From positions 1,426,001 through 1,490,000 of the forward strand of contig NZ_JACHGW010000001.1 in NCBI RefSeq assembly GCF_014202505.1: a DNA stretch of 64,000 bases, written 5' to 3'. The number at the start of each line of letters is the position of its first letter. Position 1 is the first letter of the stretch. A program made the position numbers and the translations under genes. Shown here piece after piece: positions 50,043 to 59,131 of this stretch. The notes beneath the pieces are model-generated. The model did not search any database. It saw only the letters and a program-made list of their open reading frames with translations, and was not told where the DNA came from. The DNA comes from Armatimonas rosea. Lineage in GTDB: Bacteria > Armatimonadota > Armatimonadia > Armatimonadales > Armatimonadaceae.

Positions 50043-51413
50043 TTATTTTTTGTGCAGGCAGCACACTTTATACTTTTTACCGCTTCCACAGGGGCAGGCG
50101 TCGTTCCTGCCCGGTGTCTTCTTCGCCGCCGCCGCGGTCTCGCGCTGGAGCAGCATTCCCATCAGCTCGGCGGGGGCGCGGCCCGACCGGAGCAGGGCGG
50201 TCATGGTCTTCATGTACGGATCGACATGGTGGAAGAACTTCAGGTACCCCGCGCAGAGGTAGTTCAGGCCCCACTCGCCATCGGGCGCTTTCAGAAAACG
50301 GTGCTTGGGGCACTCCCCGTGGCAGGCAAAGCGCACATCGCACTCCCGGCAGTACTTGGGCAGCAGATCCCGCTTGTCGTTGCCGAACTTGACCATCGTC
50401 TCGCTGTTGACTAGATCAGCGAGCGGCGTCTCCATTAAGTTCCCAAGCTTGTAGTCGGGATAGACATAGTGATCGCAGGCATAGAGATCGCCGTTGTGCT
50501 CCAGCGCCAGCGCCGCGCCACAGGTCTCCGCAAAGACACACAGGCTGGGGCCCGCTCCCGCCCAGTTTCCCAGCGCCACATCGAACATCTGGACAAAGGT
50601 CTTGCCGATATCACGGCGCACCCACTCGTCGAAGATGACGCTCAGGAAGGTCCCGTAGTCCTCGGAGCGCACCGACCAGTCGGTCACAGGCGAGCGTGGC
50701 TGGCCGGGCTGCGCGGGGGTGGCGAGCGAGAGCTGGATCAGGCCGTTTTCCGTCTCAATCGGCGCGACCGGGTTGCGCTCGACCAGGGGAATAAACTGGA
50801 TAAACCCCGAGCCGACCTCGCGCAGGAACTTATAGACCGCCAGTGGCTCCTGGGAGTTCTTGCGGTTGACCACGGTGAGCGTGTTGAACTCCACCCCGTG
50901 TTTCTTGAGCACCGCCATCCCCGCCATCACCCGATCAAAGGTTGGGCGGCCTTGCTTGTCCACCCGGTAGGCATCGTGCAGGTGCGCCGGGCCGTCCACC
51001 GAGAGCCCGATCAGGAAGTTATTTTTTGCCAGAAACTCACCCCAGGCATCGTTGAGCAGGGTCCCATTGGTCTGGAAGGCATTGTGGATGGTCTTGCCGT
51101 CGGCGTATTTTTTCTGTAGCTCGACCACCCGCTCAAAGAACCGCACGCCCAGGAGAGTCGGCTCGCCGCCCTGCCAGGCGAAGTTAATCTCGGGGACACT
51201 CTGGCTCGCGATGTACTGCTGGATGTAGCTCTCCAGCACTTCCTCGGGCATCGCCCACGATGGCCGCTGCTTGCGCTCGCTCTGGTAGAGGTCCTCTTTT
51301 TCCAGATAAAAACAGTAGCGGCAGTCTAGGTTGCAGATGGGGCCGATAGGCTTGGTCATCACATGGAACGCCGGACGGTGACCGACACCGGTCAGCAGAG
51401 GGGTAGAGGGCAT
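50043..51413 (-). CDS. anaerobic sulfatase-maturase-type radical SAM enzyme with C-terminal SEC-C motif
   Basis: 456 aa. The anSME family oxidises a Cys or Ser of sulfatases to formylglycine. The radical SAM cluster CNLDCRYCFY is near residue 27, then WQGGEPTLLG, FQTNGTLL and GLSVDGP. SPASM cysteines follow (CGAALAL..CDHYVYP, YCRECDVRFACHGECPKHR). The last 20 residues (NDACPCGSGKKYKVCC) are a SEC-C zinc motif, unusual for anSME. No sulfatase is in the window; a divergent Cys-rich peptide gene is adjacent. The start at 51413 is 8 nt after TACAAT (51427-51422). Confidence 0.88.
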   Translation of the reverse strand: MPSTPLLTGVGHRPAFHVMTKPIGPICNLDCRYCFYLEKEDLYQSERKQRPSWAMPEEVLESYIQQYIASQSVPEINFAWQGGEPTLLGVRFFERVVELQKKYADGKTIHNAFQTNGTLLNDAWGEFLAKNNFLIGLSVDGPAHLHDAYRVDKQGRPTFDRVMAGMAVLKKHGVEFNTLTVVNRKNSQEPLAVYKFLREVGSGFIQFIPLVERNPVAPIETENGLIQLSLATPAQPGQPRSPVTDWSVRSEDYGTFLSVIFDEWVRRDIGKTFVQMFDVALGNWAGAGPSLCVFAETCGAALALEHNGDLYACDHYVYPDYKLGNLMETPLADLVNSETMVKFGNDKRDLLPKYCRECDVRFACHGECPKHRFLKAPDGEWGLNYLCAGYLKFFHHVDPYMKTMTALLRSGRAPAELMGMLLQRETAAAAKKTPGRNDACPCGSGKKYKVCCLHKK

Positions 51414-51466
51414 AGTGCCTCATTGTACCTGCTTGTCTCGGGTCAGAGAGGGCTCTTTACATCACC

Positions 51467-51495
51467 TTGACAAAACCTAAGAGGACACCTAAAAT
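51467..51495 (+). promoter_or_regulatory. consensus promoter of the Cys-rich peptide gene with structured leader
   Basis: TTGACA (51467-51472), 17 nt, TAAAAT (51490-51495). The predicted leader of about 145 nt has hairpins 51504-51510/51532-51538 (TCTTCCC/GGGAAGA) and 51561-51566/51570-51575 (GTGCCC/GGGCAC). No known riboswitch was recognised. Confidence 0.75.
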
Positions 51496-51646
51496 AGGGC
51501 TAGTCTTCCCAAATTACTAAAGCTGAGCCTCGGGAAGATGTAGCTCCCCATAACGTTTCCGTGCCCGCAGGGCACACTTTGGAGTGGGAGAATGTTTGGC
51601 ACGGTTCAATTGGCGAGCTAATCAGCAGTGGTTGCAAGGTGAAACT

Positions 51647-51874
51647 ATGAATAGTGTTGTACGACGTACTGCGATAGTACTTCTGAGCTTGACTGCGGTT
51701 GGTGTCTGGTTTCAAGTAGGGCTTAAAACGGCCCGTGCCGCTGGTATTGACGATCCTACCTGTATTATCACAGGTTCATGCAAGTATAGCGCTAGCACAC
51801 GCTCCTGTGAGCAAAGTACCTGTGATACTGTTTGTCACTTGAAGACAAGTACCTGTACTTGTACATTAGACTGA
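51647..51874 (+). CDS. exported cysteine-rich small protein
   Basis: 75 aa. A signal-like N-terminus (AIVLLSLTAVGVWFQVGLK, ending near ARAAG) is followed by a mature part of about 43 residues with seven Cys (DPTCIITGSCKYSA, CEQSTCDTVCHLKT, TCTCTLD). ATG 51647 follows AGGTGA. The GC content is visibly lower than the surroundings. It could be a disulfide- or metal-bound peptide, or a substrate of the adjacent radical SAM enzyme. A terminator follows. Confidence 0.65.
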   Translation: MNSVVRRTAIVLLSLTAVGVWFQVGLKTARAAGIDDPTCIITGSCKYSASTRSCEQSTCDTVCHLKTSTCTCTLD

Positions 51875-51894
51875 GAATAGATTCTCTTACTATG

Positions 51895-51932
51895 ACTCCC
51901 TTTCGTTAGCTTATTGACGAGAGGGAGTTTTT
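51895..51932 (+). terminator. intrinsic terminator after Cys-rich peptide gene
   Basis: 12-nt arms 51895-51906 and 51917-51928 (ACTCCCTTTCGT type, one mismatch), 10-nt loop, then TTTTT. Confidence 0.85.
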
Positions 51933-51952
51933 GATTAGGAAGATCGATTTTT

Positions 51953-52492
51953 ATGAATGTTATTAACTATAAGCTATTTGTGGCTCTCCTCGTTTTGATC
52001 TCATTGACTGGTTGCGCAAAAAAGAACGTGACTGTTGCAGATGACTATGTTGATTCGGGCATTATGGATGCCAAAGACATGGCTTTTGTTCAGACTATCG
52101 AGGGTAAGATGAAGAAGCAAATTCCACTTACCGACTCGGATGTGGATACGGCCGTGGGCATTGTAAAAAAGAAGTCGCCTGTTGAGAGTGAGATACATCA
52201 AAAACGGAAGGCCCTAATGATGACGGCGGCGTTTGTGGGCAAAAAAAAGGTGACACCGGAGCAGCGCGCAAAACTAAAAGCAATGATGGCTCCCTATGTC
52301 AGCGATGAAAAAGTTGTCTCCGAGGCGGTTCGTGTGACGGCATCGTTTCGAGATAGAGAAGCACTCGCTGATATTCGTCAGATGGCAGCACAGGAAAATA
52401 TTGGCGAGAAAAACCGTGCCTACGCCCTCAAGACGGCCGATAAACTGGAGCGAATCCTAAACGGAGAGAAGATAGAAACATCGACTTGGTAA
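51953..52492 (+). CDS. predicted lipoprotein
   Basis: 179 aa. Lipobox LISLTGC near residue 21 after a short hydrophobic stretch, followed by a charged helical domain (MKKQIPLTDSDVDTAVGIVKKK, KVTPEQRAKLKAMMAPYVSDEK). ATG 51953 follows AGGAAGA. No family recognised. Like the preceding gene it has lower GC than neighbours. Confidence 0.7.
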   Translation: MNVINYKLFVALLVLISLTGCAKKNVTVADDYVDSGIMDAKDMAFVQTIEGKMKKQIPLTDSDVDTAVGIVKKKSPVESEIHQKRKALMMTAAFVGKKKVTPEQRAKLKAMMAPYVSDEKVVSEAVRVTASFRDREALADIRQMAAQENIGEKNRAYALKTADKLERILNGEKIETSTW

Positions 52493-52599
52493 GGAGCAGG
52501 GAGGGGAGACTCTCGCGGGACGGGCAACTTAAGGGTGTAGGCAATGCGGATTTCCCCGTACGGTGGAGCCCGCGTTTTCTGTAAACCACGACACAGGGC

Positions 52600-52628
52600 T
52601 TGAAACATTTGGGGGATGCGGGTAAACT
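52600..52628 (+). promoter_or_regulatory. promoter of atpD
   Basis: TTGAAA (52600-52605), 17-nt spacer, TAAACT (52623-52628), about 50 nt ahead of the atpD start. Confidence 0.65.
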
Positions 52629-52671
52629 GTACCGGTTTTCACAAACTCAAATTTTTTCGCTCAAGACATAA

Positions 52672-54099
<1,428 letters not shown>

Positions 54100-54105
54100 G
54101 AGTGG

Positions 54106-54139
54106 CCCCCTGACCCCCACACGCGGGGGAACGGCAAGG
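54106..54139. repeat. CCCCCTnnCCCCCn...GGGGGAA...AAGG motif, copy at atpD 3' end
   Basis: Same layout as 22330-22364 and 57082-57115: a C-rich doublet 54106-54119, GGGGGAA at 54125-54131, AAGG at 54136-54139. It sits 6 nt after the atpD stop. Confidence 0.55.
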
Positions 54140-54143
54140 TACT

Positions 54144-54180
54144 GCCCCGTGGGAACTTTCCCACGGGGCTTTTGTTTTTT
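54144..54180 (+). terminator. intrinsic terminator of atpD
   Basis: GCCCCGTGGGAA (54144-54155) pairs with 54158-54169, then a T-rich tract to 54180. The next gene's TTG start is only 8 nt further on. Confidence 0.9.
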
Positions 54181-54188
54181 CTGGTGCC

Positions 54189-55262
54189 TTGCAACTCTCC
54201 GACCGCGCTCTTGCTGAGCTCCGCCCGCCGCTCCTTCGCTTCTGCACGCGCTTGCTGGGAAGTGCGGATCAGGCCGAGGATATCGTCCAAGAAGCGCTTC
54301 TGATCGCGCTCCGCAAGCCCGAGACCAAAGACCCCGCAGCCTATGTCTTTGGGATCGCCCGGATGCTCTGTAAAAACGGGGTTCGTCAGCGCCAGAGCCT
54401 CCCTCTCGACGACGAGCTCCTTATGGGGATCGGCGACGACCCGCTTACCGAGCTGCTCTCTCGAGAGCGGGGGAGTGTGCTGGAGGCGGCATTTGCGCAG
54501 CTCGATACTCCCACCCGCACGCTGCTTACTGCACGCTACGTGGACGAGAAGCCGGTGTGGGCGCTGGCAGAGGAAGAAGGGCTCACCGAGAACGCGGCGT
54601 CGCTGCGGCTGATGCGGGCGCGTGAGGCTCTGGAGAGTGTGTTGGTGCGGGAGCTCCCCGAGGCGGCGCTGGTGCATGGGCTGATCTCCCCAAAAGCTGC
54701 GGAGGGCTGGCAGCCGACCTTGATCTACTGCCTGCGCTGTGGCAACCACAAGATGGAGGGGTGCCTTAGGAGAGATCGTTTTGTCCTGCGCTGCCCCGAG
54801 TGTGACAAGACGCGGCTATCGCTGGCGGGGCTTGCAACGACGGTCGCCCCGCTCCCCGCCGAGCGCGTCTTGGCGGGCGCGAGTGGCTTTCGTGTGGGGC
54901 TGCGCCGGGTGAATGGCTGGTGGCAGGCGTATCTGAGCGAAGGGCTACGGCGTGGGGTGGCACTCTGTGTGCACTGCGGCACACAGGCGAGTGTCCTGCG
55001 GGGCTGGCCGGGCGGCTCGCCGGGCTTTGTGTCGCAGTGTGCACAGTGCCGGCAGACCTTCTTCGTGGCCGTGGCGGGCTTGCTGATGCACAGCGACGAA
55101 GGCCAGCGGTTTTGGAGCGAGCAGGCGCGGCTTCGCTTTGCCGGGCAGGAGCGTCTGTGCTTCCAGGGCCGCGATGCGGTCCTCGTGCGCTTCGAGTCCC
55201 GTAGCAGCACCGCACGCCTGGAAGCCATCTACGCCGCCGATGATCTCACCCGTCTGAAGTGA
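54189..55262 (+). CDS. ECF-like sigma factor fused to zinc-ribbon C-terminal region
   Basis: 357 aa. Residues 1-150 are an ECF sigma: LLRFCTRLLGSADQAEDIVQEA (region 2), YVFGIARMLCKN, and LDTPTRTLLTARYVDEKPVWALA (region 4). Residues about 175-300 contain two double-Cys modules (CLRCG ... CPECD, and CVHCG ... CAQC) of zinc-ribbon type with W/G-rich strands between. The C-terminus has a further beta segment. It starts with TTG 54189 directly after the atpD terminator with no Shine-Dalgarno. The Cys modules may act as a built-in anti-sigma or redox/metal sensor (inference). Confidence 0.75.
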   Translation: MQLSDRALAELRPPLLRFCTRLLGSADQAEDIVQEALLIALRKPETKDPAAYVFGIARMLCKNGVRQRQSLPLDDELLMGIGDDPLTELLSRERGSVLEAAFAQLDTPTRTLLTARYVDEKPVWALAEEEGLTENAASLRLMRAREALESVLVRELPEAALVHGLISPKAAEGWQPTLIYCLRCGNHKMEGCLRRDRFVLRCPECDKTRLSLAGLATTVAPLPAERVLAGASGFRVGLRRVNGWWQAYLSEGLRRGVALCVHCGTQASVLRGWPGGSPGFVSQCAQCRQTFFVAVAGLLMHSDEGQRFWSEQARLRFAGQERLCFQGRDAVLVRFESRSSTARLEAIYAADDLTRLK

Positions 55263-55277
55263 TCGCTCCTGTGTAGA

Positions 55278-55408
55278 CCGCCCCGATGAACCGGGGCGTC
55301 TTGCTGTCGTCGCAGGCTCCGACACGAAGGGCGCTACGCGCCCATATGGCCGGAGGCCTTTGCGTCCGAGGCACGAGGATAGTAAGACGCCCCCCTCCAA
55401 CGGGGGCG
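55278..55408. repeat. palindromic repeat, copy 2 (first copy at 16928-17003)
   Basis: 55293-55330 matches 16966-17003 at 36 of 38 bases. 55386-55408 is the exact reverse complement of 16928-16950. Between them lie GGGCGC/GCGCCC and GGCC-rich hairpins. It occupies the gap before the YceI fusion gene. Confidence 0.8.
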
Positions 55409-55491
55409 ATAAAAAACGGAAAAATATTTCAAAACCTGCGAAAGATTTACCGCGCGGTATGCCAGTAGAGGGCAGAAAGGGATTTTGATCC

Positions 55492-57111
55492 ATGATGCCA
55501 CTACTTCTTGCCGCGACGACACTCCTCACCGTCCCCGGTGTTCGCACGTTCGACTTCGCCGACCCCAAGGGAACTAACACCGTCACGATTGCTGTCGATG
55601 CCCCGATCGAGCCGGTCACGGGGATCGCGGGTGGGATTACCGGGAGTGCGAGCTTTGACCCGGCTCACCCGGAGAAGACCACGGGTGAGATTCGTGTGGC
55701 GGTGGAGAGCATTCAGTTCGGCAACCCCGGCTACGCCAACTCGGTAAAGGGCTATGCACTGGAGGGCAAGAAATTCCCGACTCTGACCTGCAAGCTCAAG
55801 AAGATCGTCAGCGGGAAAGAAGTGGAGAAAGGGCGCTTTAAGGGGACTGTCGCGGTGGATTTTACGGTCAAAGGGATCACGAAGGCGCTGACAATTCCCT
55901 TGGACGTGCGCTACTTGCCAGGGCTCTCGAAAGAGCGCGACGGCCGTACGGAGGGCGATCTGATGGTGGTGAAGACGAGGTTTGCGATCAAGCGCTCGGA
56001 CTTTGATGTGGCGCCGGGGCTCTCGCCGCTCCTTGCTCCCGACACGGTCGAGATCGGTGTCTCCCTGGTGGGGATCGCGCCCAAGAACCCCACCCCCAAG
56101 GCTCCTGAGCCAAAGCCTAAGACCGAGCCGGTTGCGGAGCGCATGGCGTTTCATAAAGTCCCTGCGGCGACAGTCGTGCGGCTAAAAAACTTTGAGGTTG
56201 CATCGGTGGAGCACTACGGCACCGCGACCGCAAAGACGCTCTTTCCGGCGGGAGCGCAGGGGCGGCCTATCGCTGCGCTGGTAGCCCTGCGGCTTGTGCA
56301 AGAGGGGCGGCTGGCGCTCGACACCGACATCAACACGTATCTCAAGAGCTGGAAAGTCCCAGAGAACGCGTTTACCCAGCAGCAGCCCGTCACCCTGCGA
56401 CACCTGCTCTCGGGGACCAGTGGCTTTACCTGGGAGAAGTATCTCGGCTACCCCGCGGGTGCCGCGCTTCCGACTCTTGAGCAAGTCCTGCGTGGCGAGG
56501 CTCCCGCCCTGACCCCACCAACCACCGTCCACTTCTTGCCCGGGAGTAAGTTTGGCAACTCCGCGGAAGAGCTACTGGTCTTACAGAAGCTGGTTGAGGA
56601 TGTCACCGGGCAGCCCTGGCAGACGGTCGTGGCAAGCGTCTTCGGCCCCGAGATTCGTAGCCGCTACGAGGCCTTTCCCCAGGGCGAGATAATTGCTGTG
56701 GGCCACGACGAAGACGGCAAGCCGTGGCCGGGTGGGGGGCGTGCCTACCCCGAGCTGGCCGCCTCCGGGCTCTGGGCCGACCCCGCTGAGTTCGCGTTTG
56801 CCTTTGGGGAGATCCTCAAGATCGCCTCGGGGAAGAGTAGGTTTCTCGACGCGAAGTACGCGGAGTTCTTCACGGAGCTCAAGCCGGGGACACAGAAGAG
56901 TGCCTTTGGGATGGAGGACTTTGGGGGGCGAGCCATCCTTTTCCGCGGAGGCAATGCCAAGGGCTACTACTGCCAGTGCTGGGCCGATCCCAAGACCGGT
57001 GATGGCCTCGTGGTCTTCACCAGCCGCGATCTCTGCTGGAAGTTTGCCAACGAACTCCGCGATGCCTGGCTGGCCTCCTCGCCCCCTCGCCCCCGCCCGG
57101 CGGGGGAATAA
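55492..57111 (+). CDS. YceI domain fused to catalytically degenerate beta-lactamase-fold domain
   Basis: 539 aa with a short signal peptide. Residues about 17-195 are a YceI lipid-binding barrel (GGITGSASFDPAHPEKTTGEIRV, FPTLTCKLKKI, VDFTVKGITKALTIPLDV). A Pro/Lys linker follows, then about 240-530 the serine beta-lactamase/DD-peptidase fold (LVALRLVQEGRLALDTDINTYL, VTLRHLLSGTSGF). The SxxK position reads AQGR and the YxN position FGN, so nucleophile, Lys and Tyr are missing. It probably binds rather than hydrolyses. The C-terminal PPRPRPAGE and stop come from a GC-rich repeat. Confidence 0.82.
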   Translation: MMPLLLAATTLLTVPGVRTFDFADPKGTNTVTIAVDAPIEPVTGIAGGITGSASFDPAHPEKTTGEIRVAVESIQFGNPGYANSVKGYALEGKKFPTLTCKLKKIVSGKEVEKGRFKGTVAVDFTVKGITKALTIPLDVRYLPGLSKERDGRTEGDLMVVKTRFAIKRSDFDVAPGLSPLLAPDTVEIGVSLVGIAPKNPTPKAPEPKPKTEPVAERMAFHKVPAATVVRLKNFEVASVEHYGTATAKTLFPAGAQGRPIAALVALRLVQEGRLALDTDINTYLKSWKVPENAFTQQQPVTLRHLLSGTSGFTWEKYLGYPAGAALPTLEQVLRGEAPALTPPTTVHFLPGSKFGNSAEELLVLQKLVEDVTGQPWQTVVASVFGPEIRSRYEAFPQGEIIAVGHDEDGKPWPGGGRAYPELAASGLWADPAEFAFAFGEILKIASGKSRFLDAKYAEFFTELKPGTQKSAFGMEDFGGRAILFRGGNAKGYYCQCWADPKTGDGLVVFTSRDLCWKFANELRDAWLASSPPRPRPAGE

Positions 57112-57115
57112 AAAG
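57082..57115. repeat. CCCCCTnnCCCCCn...GGGGGAA...AAGG motif, copy at YceI gene 3' end
   Basis: C-rich doublet 57082-57095, GGGGGAA at 57102-57108 and an AAGG box. It encodes the last residues and stop codon of the YceI fusion protein. Confidence 0.55.
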
Positions 57116-57121
57116 GAGCGA

Positions 57122-57127
57122 TATAAT
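57122..57127 (+). promoter_or_regulatory. -10 box TATAAT of leaderless membrane protein gene
   Basis: TATAAT followed by 6 nt (CTCTCC) and GTG 57134. Confidence 0.65.
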
Positions 57128-57133
57128 CTCTCC

Positions 57134-57562
57134 GTGATACTTTTCTTTGCACTGAGTTTCTGTGTGGGAGCCCTCTTCGCCGCTGCTCGGCTGGGAAAGC
57201 CCCGCCCCGCCTCGCCGTCGGTGGTGCGCCGTGTACTGCGACCGATCGCACTGGTGGTACTGGTGAGTGTGTTCTTCGGGACGCTCATCGGGATCGCGGA
57301 TGCCAAGCGCTCCGCCAGTGCCCCGGCTTGGCGGCAGGTTCGTGAGGCGCGTCAGCGGCTGGATCCGAAGAACAAGACCAATAACCCGGAGCTCTGGAAG
57401 CAACAGCTGGTCGAGGGCGAGGCAAAGCTGACCGCGAGCGAGCACTCGGGGATCGAGGCTACCACGGTGGTCAAGGGAGTTGTCCGCACGAGCAGTATCG
57501 CGCTCTTCCTCTCGGGGATTATTGGGGGGCTGGCCCTCCTACGCTTCCGTATCGCTCCGTGA
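57134..57562 (+). CDS. small membrane protein with two terminal helices
   Basis: 142 aa. Hydrophobic segments at about 2-20, 35-55 and 115-135 surround a soluble helical loop (PAWRQVREARQRLDPKNKTNNPELW). No family recognised. GTG 57134 is chosen because of the TATAAT box 6 nt upstream; the same frame reads further back out of phase with the YceI gene. The stop overlaps the next start (GTGA). Confidence 0.65.
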   Translation: MILFFALSFCVGALFAAARLGKPRPASPSVVRRVLRPIALVVLVSVFFGTLIGIADAKRSASAPAWRQVREARQRLDPKNKTNNPELWKQQLVEGEAKLTASEHSGIEATTVVKGVVRTSSIALFLSGIIGGLALLRFRIAP

Positions 57563-58656
57563 CCCTGACGTGCTTCGGGCAAGACCCTACGAGCCAGCGC
57601 TGGTGGAAGCTGACTGGTGATGATGCCAAGGCACTCCGTGCGCTGCCTCTGCACTATCGCTTCATGCCCCAGCGTGACGAAGCCACGGCAACTCTGATCG
57701 CAGAGGGGGCACGGCCTGCGGAGGCGGTCTGGGTGGATACCGACGCGCTTCCTCCCGAGGCACACGAGCCGCATCCTCTACGCGTTCCCTGGGGCTATCC
57801 GGGCTGGCTGGAGAGCGCGCTCGCCTGGATCGCGGCTCACGCTGCGGGGCTACACGCGTGGAAAGAGCTCAAGTCCTGGAGCCTCTCGTGCGTGATCCGC
57901 GCGGAGACCGGCCGTGGCGTGGTCTACTTCAAGGCCACCAACCAGCGCCCTCTCTTTGCCAATGAGCCGCGTATCACCCAAAACCTTGCCCAGCGCTTCC
58001 CCGGCCGCATCCCGACACCCCTCGCGACCGACCCCGAGCGCGGCTGGATGCTTCTTGCGGACTTTGGCGACGAGCTCCGCACCAGTCACGGTGACGACGC
58101 CACAGCGCTTGCCCTCACCGACTACTCCCGGCTCCAGCAACAGACACTAGGGCAGGAGACCGAGCTGCTTGCGATGGGGTGTGTGGACCGTCGCCCCGCC
58201 CACCTCGCCCGCGAAGTCGCCCGCCTCCTCACCGACCAAGCCGCGCTGGACACGCTCACCTACGACCAGCGCGAGAAGCTGCTCTCCGTGGACTGGCAGG
58301 CCCGAATCGCTGCCTTTGCCGATGCCCCCTGTGGCCTCGTCCACGGCGACCTACACACCGGAAATGTCGCTACAGGCCCCGACGGCCTGCTCTACTTCGA
58401 CTGGACCGATGCCTGTGTCGCGCTCCCGTGGATGGACATCCTCCTGCCCTTCTGGCCCGAGAATGTGGATAAGACCCAAGAGCTCCTCGCTGCTTGGAGC
58501 ACGCCCCTCCCGCCCTGGAACGAGATCGCCCCGCTGATCGCCCTCCACCACGCCGTCAGCTACCGCCACATCCGCGATGCCACCGAGCCCTGTGTCCAGC
58601 ACGAGCTTGGGATCATGCTCACCCTCTTTCTCCAAAAAGTGGCGGCGTTTGTCTAG
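57559..58656 (+). CDS. aminoglycoside phosphotransferase (APH)-fold protein
   Basis: 365 aa. The C-terminal lobe has the APH/kinase catalytic loop CGLVHGDLHTGNVAT and the metal-binding YFDWTDACVALPWMD. The N-lobe includes VVYFKATNQRP (possible ATP Lys) and WMLLADFGDELR. The first 90 residues are an extra module. The phosphate acceptor is unknown; resistance should not be assumed. Co-translated with the small membrane protein. Confidence 0.82.
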   Translation: MTLTCFGQDPTSQRWWKLTGDDAKALRALPLHYRFMPQRDEATATLIAEGARPAEAVWVDTDALPPEAHEPHPLRVPWGYPGWLESALAWIAAHAAGLHAWKELKSWSLSCVIRAETGRGVVYFKATNQRPLFANEPRITQNLAQRFPGRIPTPLATDPERGWMLLADFGDELRTSHGDDATALALTDYSRLQQQTLGQETELLAMGCVDRRPAHLAREVARLLTDQAALDTLTYDQREKLLSVDWQARIAAFADAPCGLVHGDLHTGNVATGPDGLLYFDWTDACVALPWMDILLPFWPENVDKTQELLAAWSTPLPPWNEIAPLIALHHAVSYRHIRDATEPCVQHELGIMLTLFLQKVAAFV

Positions 58657-59054
58657 GGAGAGGGATAGGGCTCGCCTAGATCAAGATTATTTTCCCGTAG
58701 CCAGTGAAACCCATCAGAGATCAAGAGTGCTTTGATCTGTGTCTTGGGCGACCACCCGTACTCAAGCGCAGAGGTGATGAGTTTTGCGGCAACACGTGGG
58801 AGGTTTAGATTGATGATGTGCTCTGGTCTGTCGTCAAAGACCACAACACCACGTCGCCAGACATACTCACTCCCACCCAGGGGGGAGTGCCAAGGGAAAT
58901 CAAGCTGAAAGAAAGTGCGGGGATGGTCCTGGTGCGAGACATAAAATTTCGCGCCATAGCCCATTATTCCATCAGGACGTGGTATGTGGCCTGATCCTAC
59001 TTTCCAGAGATAGGTCTCCCCACCTACCACAATCTTCCTCAGCTTGCGTTTCAA
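58653..59054 (-). CDS. hypothetical protein
   Basis: 133 aa starting with TTG 59054 (AGGTGAAGG close upstream); a GTG about eight codons in is an alternative. Mixed alpha/beta with VGGETYLWKV, FQLDFPWHS and a helical end (LPRVAAKLITSALEYGWSP). No family recognised. Convergent with the APH gene, overlapping by 4 nt. Confidence 0.6.
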   Translation of the reverse strand: MKRKLRKIVVGGETYLWKVGSGHIPRPDGIMGYGAKFYVSHQDHPRTFFQLDFPWHSPLGGSEYVWRRGVVVFDDRPEHIINLNLPRVAAKLITSALEYGWSPKTQIKALLISDGFHWLRENNLDLGEPYPSP

Positions 59055-59073
59055 ACCTTCACCTCACAAGAAA

Positions 59074-59110
59074 AAGCTCCCTCCACCCAACGCCTGGATA
59101 GAGGGAGCTT
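59074..59110 (-). terminator. intrinsic terminator of the AAA ATPase gene
   Basis: 10-bp arms 59101-59110 and 59074-59083 (AAGCTCCCTC type), with a T tract on the minus strand at 59075-59071. It ends the minus transcript from 60835. Confidence 0.85.
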
Positions 59111-59131
59111 CAGCTCGTTCTTTGTCCGACC

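Noticed and set aside
57559-58656. Aminoglycoside resistance gene
   Set aside because: The APH fold is shared by many small-molecule kinases, and nothing in the context points to antibiotics.
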